Part shown: positions 60,991 through 64,000 of the stretch, in pieces
Position numbering within the stretch: the stretch's first letter is position 1
Layout of the letters: each line of letters opens with the position of its first letter
Origin: Elysia crispata
Taxonomy: Eukaryota > Mollusca > Gastropoda > Plakobranchidae
Direction: 5' to 3'
Assembly (NCBI GenBank): GCA_033675545.1
Contig: JAWDGP010003917.1
Span: 1-64,000 of the forward strand
DNA: 64,000 nucleotides
The notes under the pieces: generated by a model
What the model was told of the DNA's origin: nothing
The model's database searches: none
What the model saw: the letters and a program-made list of their open reading frames with translations, nothing else
Program-made: the position numbers and the translations under genes

Positions 60991-61477
60991 CTACTTTATC
61001 GGGGTTTTTTCGTGTTTAATATCAATGGGTGATATGGATTAGATTGCACCAATTGTAGACTTTGGTTTACTTGACGATACTTCATGATAAGGCTATTATT
61101 ACTGTTGTAAAAATCCCACAATATATAAAGCAAATTTTATTTTGATGCAAATTGCGTTGAACCGTTGTGATTATTTTGTCAGTTATTTGAAGAACCAGTA
61201 AAATAAAGGGAAAGACTTGAGAATCGCTGTTTTAAAAGCAATGCAAAGACGAATTAACATTTAAACTGAAGTTTCATTGGTTAAATATTAAAATAAATAT
61301 TAAAGAAAATCCAAGTCCATGTTAGTGCGCTGATTTTCATAATGTCTTAATTATTTTCGAATTTTTTCGAAGAGCGATATCAGAAGAACGAAGTCAACAG
61401 CTTTAACCTTGTCTTATCAAATTAAATATTTTGGTCTTTTTTCCGTGAGTATTTCAATCCAGATCTGACTCTGTTTA

Positions 61478-61479
<2 letters not shown>

Positions 61480-61561
<82 letters not shown>
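61480..61561. repeat. (CT)n microsatellite
   Basis: A pure CT run of about 82 bp. Confidence 0.97.
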
Positions 61562-61564
<3 letters not shown>

Positions 61565-62041
61565 TTTACCAATAGTTTGATTTATACATGGTTGACTGAG
61601 ATTCCGTTCAGTTTTTAAATTATAAATCCTAAATCCAGGCCCAATAAAACCGCTTCCCAAAATCACTTCTACATTGAAACATATTTTTATCTTTACAATT
61701 ATAATTTTAATACAATATCATCTCTACGATAAATAGATGTTTTTTTTAACATTTTCAAAAAAGATCCATCTACGACTTTGAATATCTTTTAGCGCATATG
61801 AATTGTTTCTGCTCGAAGAATACCAAAAATAAAAATGGAGGAGAAAGAAGATGAAGGTGAAAGAGAAGGAGGTAGGTGATGAAGAAGTAAAGGGAAAAGG
61901 AAGACAAGGAGGGAAATCTGGGGAAAGATGGAAATGGAGATGGAAATACTTTACCAAACATGATGAGAATGATTCTTAATTAATAAATGCAAATGAACAA
62001 TCAAACGCAGCGAAGGATTTATGACGCACGCAATTTTTAGG

Positions 62042-62141
62042 TAGACCAAGAGGGTTATCAAATAATTTGATGTAGTTAGACCAAGAGGGTTATCAAATAA
62101 TTTGATGTAGTTAGACCAAGAGGGTTATCAAATAATTTGAT
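62042..62141. repeat. 35-bp minisatellite, nearly three copies
   Basis: Units beginning TAGACCAAGAGGGTTATCAA start at 62042, 62077 and 62112, nearly identical. The third is cut short after TAATTTGATTA. Confidence 0.96.
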
Positions 62142-62257
62142 TATTAGCCCTCTTCCTGCTTTGCCAAAAGTTCTTACTGAATGCTCTAGTATCTATGTTT
62201 GCTCTAAAGGAACCACCGTCACTAATTCTGCCAAAATCAGGACAAAAATTCTTAAAG

Positions 62258-62260
<3 letters not shown>

Positions 62261-62331
<71 letters not shown>

Positions 62332-62510
62332 TAAGAGCGATTATAATAGTCTAAGTGTGCTGCCTAACCTAAAGTATGACCTGTGTTGAATTAGCCCTAA
62401 CCAAAGTGGAGGACAAAATAATTATAAAAAAAAAAAAATAAAATGTACAAGTGAGTGAGAGGGGGGAGGAAGGGAGAGAGATAATGAGGTAGAGAAAGAC
62501 AGAAAGAGAG

Positions 62511-62584
<74 letters not shown>

Positions 62585-62682
62585 CTAAGAGTCTTACCTA
62601 AAGTATGACCTGAGTCGAATTAGCCCTTGCCAAAGTGGAGGACAAAATAATTATTAAAAAAAATAAAATGTACAAATGAGTG
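62261..62682. repeat. Tandem duplication of a (GA)n-plus-flank unit
   Basis: Unit 1 is a GA run (62261-62328) plus flank. Unit 2 is a GA run (about 62513-62581) plus a matching flank. Shared flank phrases include CCTAAAGTATGACCTG, AATTAGCCCT and CAAAGTGGAGGACAAAATAA, ending in AAAATGTACAA. Several substitutions separate the copies. Confidence 0.9.
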
Positions 62683-62814
62683 CCTGTGCAAAACTCTTTC
62701 CTTTTAATGAGCTCAATGCGATAACAAAAGCTCCCCTTACAGCCGACAGAGCGCCGTGTCACTATATAACATACTGATAAGTCCATCCACTACATAATTA
62801 TAGTCGGTACTCAT

Positions 62815-62945
62815 TTCGCACCTGGTGAATATCCACCCAAAGAAAATCATGGATTCTAAGTGTCACTGGCCCAGTCAGTGTTCGAACTTCGCAGCTTCCG
62901 ATCTGAGCGGCAGCGTCTGCCACAAGGCCAGTACGAAACACCGGG
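62815..62945 (-). repeat. tRNA-derived SINE-like head
   Basis: Read on the minus strand, GGCCTTGTGGCAGACGCTGC resembles an A-box region, and GAAGTTCGAACACTG about 30 bases further resembles a B box (GTTCGAACAC). The spacing fits a tRNA-derived SINE promoter. The tail and target duplication are not defined. Confidence 0.45.
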
Positions 62946-64000
62946 AATTTAATAAAGAATGTTTTCAATTGCAAACTTTTCATATCTCTTTTTTTTGTGA
63001 CGATTTTTAGCTTTACACTTATCGACAACGGAATGTCAGCTTATGGCGTTGCATTCCAGTAAATCAAAATTTACAAGCATGTTTATTCTTATGTTTTCAC
63101 AACTCGTTTATTGGCCGAGTCCTCTACATCACAAACACTCAAATAGCATAACCGCAATGAGAGAAACGCCGAAATGAATTGTCGGACCACACACTTAAAA
63201 TGCCTCTTTTTCTCTCCGGACTTATTCACGCTAGAATCATCTGTTTGGCAGTTGCTTTGACCTCTCACAGCCTTAAGGTAATTTGTCATTCCACATTCCC
63301 TCTTGACACAAGCATATTGTGTGAAAAGTATGGCTTTTAAATGACAATATTTTATTTGTCCTCAGAGTATTTAATATTCTAATTTCTTTCCTAGAATGAG
63401 AACAAGTTGACGTGGTGGAATGTCTAAACTATGACTTGAACGTGACTTCTCTAGCTGGGCCATTATTCTTGGCAGTCTAGTTCTTGGACTATTTACCCTG
63501 GAAAGATGGGTGATGGTAATGAATGTTACAGAGCAGGCACTCGTCGTCTTGCCGTTTGGTTTTAAGTATTTGTGAAAGTAAAAAAAAAATATACTTGGTT
63601 TCATGGTACATATTACATTTTGTTTCATATGGACATTGATTTCATATGAAAAAACTTTTTGACATTCGTCATGTGACATTACTTTATCTCACCAATAAAA
63701 ATTGAAACCCTACCGAGTTTGAAAAAAATTATAGTGCAGATCCGCCACACCTTTTTTTTTAATTTTGTTTTCTTAACACTATTAAAAACAAAAGAGAATT
63801 CACAATCTAAGTACCATTCGATATCGAGCAATACACAGTGAAGAGAGCAAATTTAATCATTTGATTACGTCGCATGGACGCGATAGTGCAGTATTAATAC
63901 TGTTTCACCGTTACTTCCTTACAAGATAAAAATTGAATCAAGAATCATAACACTTTCTTGACTATTCCAACGAGTTAAAAAATCGGAAGTGCAAAATATT
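62946..64000. other. Right-edge spacer without a supported gene
   Basis: Short frames only, none recognised. The sequence is AT-rich with no long repeat. Confidence 0.5.

Overview
This window is animal nuclear DNA. It is AT-rich, with split genes, GT-AG introns (one GC-AG), long simple repeats and DNA transposon remnants. The gene set (a RIG-I-like receptor, TMEM19, a HIG1-domain protein), the very frequent GA/CT tracts and the recurring AGATCTAGATCT and TAGGCCTA words suggest a lophotrochozoan, most likely a gastropod mollusc. That assignment is inference; no sequence search was possible.

Layout. At 1-2484 lies a Tigger/pogo DNA transposon with an almost intact transposase; its 5' tip is cut off by the window edge. 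It sits inside or beside a minus-strand RIG-I-like receptor (RLR) helicase gene. I joined six exons of that gene in phase between 2701 and 14548. They encode the whole first helicase domain (Q motif, I, Ia, DECH, TAS). The second helicase domain and C-terminal domain must lie left of the window, and the 5' end is unresolved. Next, transcribed divergently, is a complete seven-exon TMEM19 gene (16834-25174, plus). It faces tail-to-tail a two-coding-exon minus-strand gene for an unrecognised 184-residue protein (28729-32318). That gene appears to share a divergent promoter region (about 33191-34381) with a plus-strand two-exon HIGD2A-like gene (34382-39533).

From about 39.6 kb to the right end I find no complete gene. 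There is one plausible coding exon (54428-54615), a well-formed promoter or LTR-like block (about 40676-40910), several GC-richer islands that could be conserved non-coding elements, and an inverted pair of about 0.3 kb repeat copies around 47.0 and 50.1 kb. There is also a perfect 36-bp hairpin at 47961-48037 whose sequence recurs in a TMEM19 intron, large trinucleotide arrays at 58.8-59.75 kb, and tandem duplications near 62 kb.

The genes do not form a pathway. TMEM19 and HIGD2A-like are housekeeping membrane proteins, and the RLR is an innate RNA sensor. The repeats, especially the Tigger family with one autonomous-type copy and two non-autonomous relatives, have shaped the introns and spacers.
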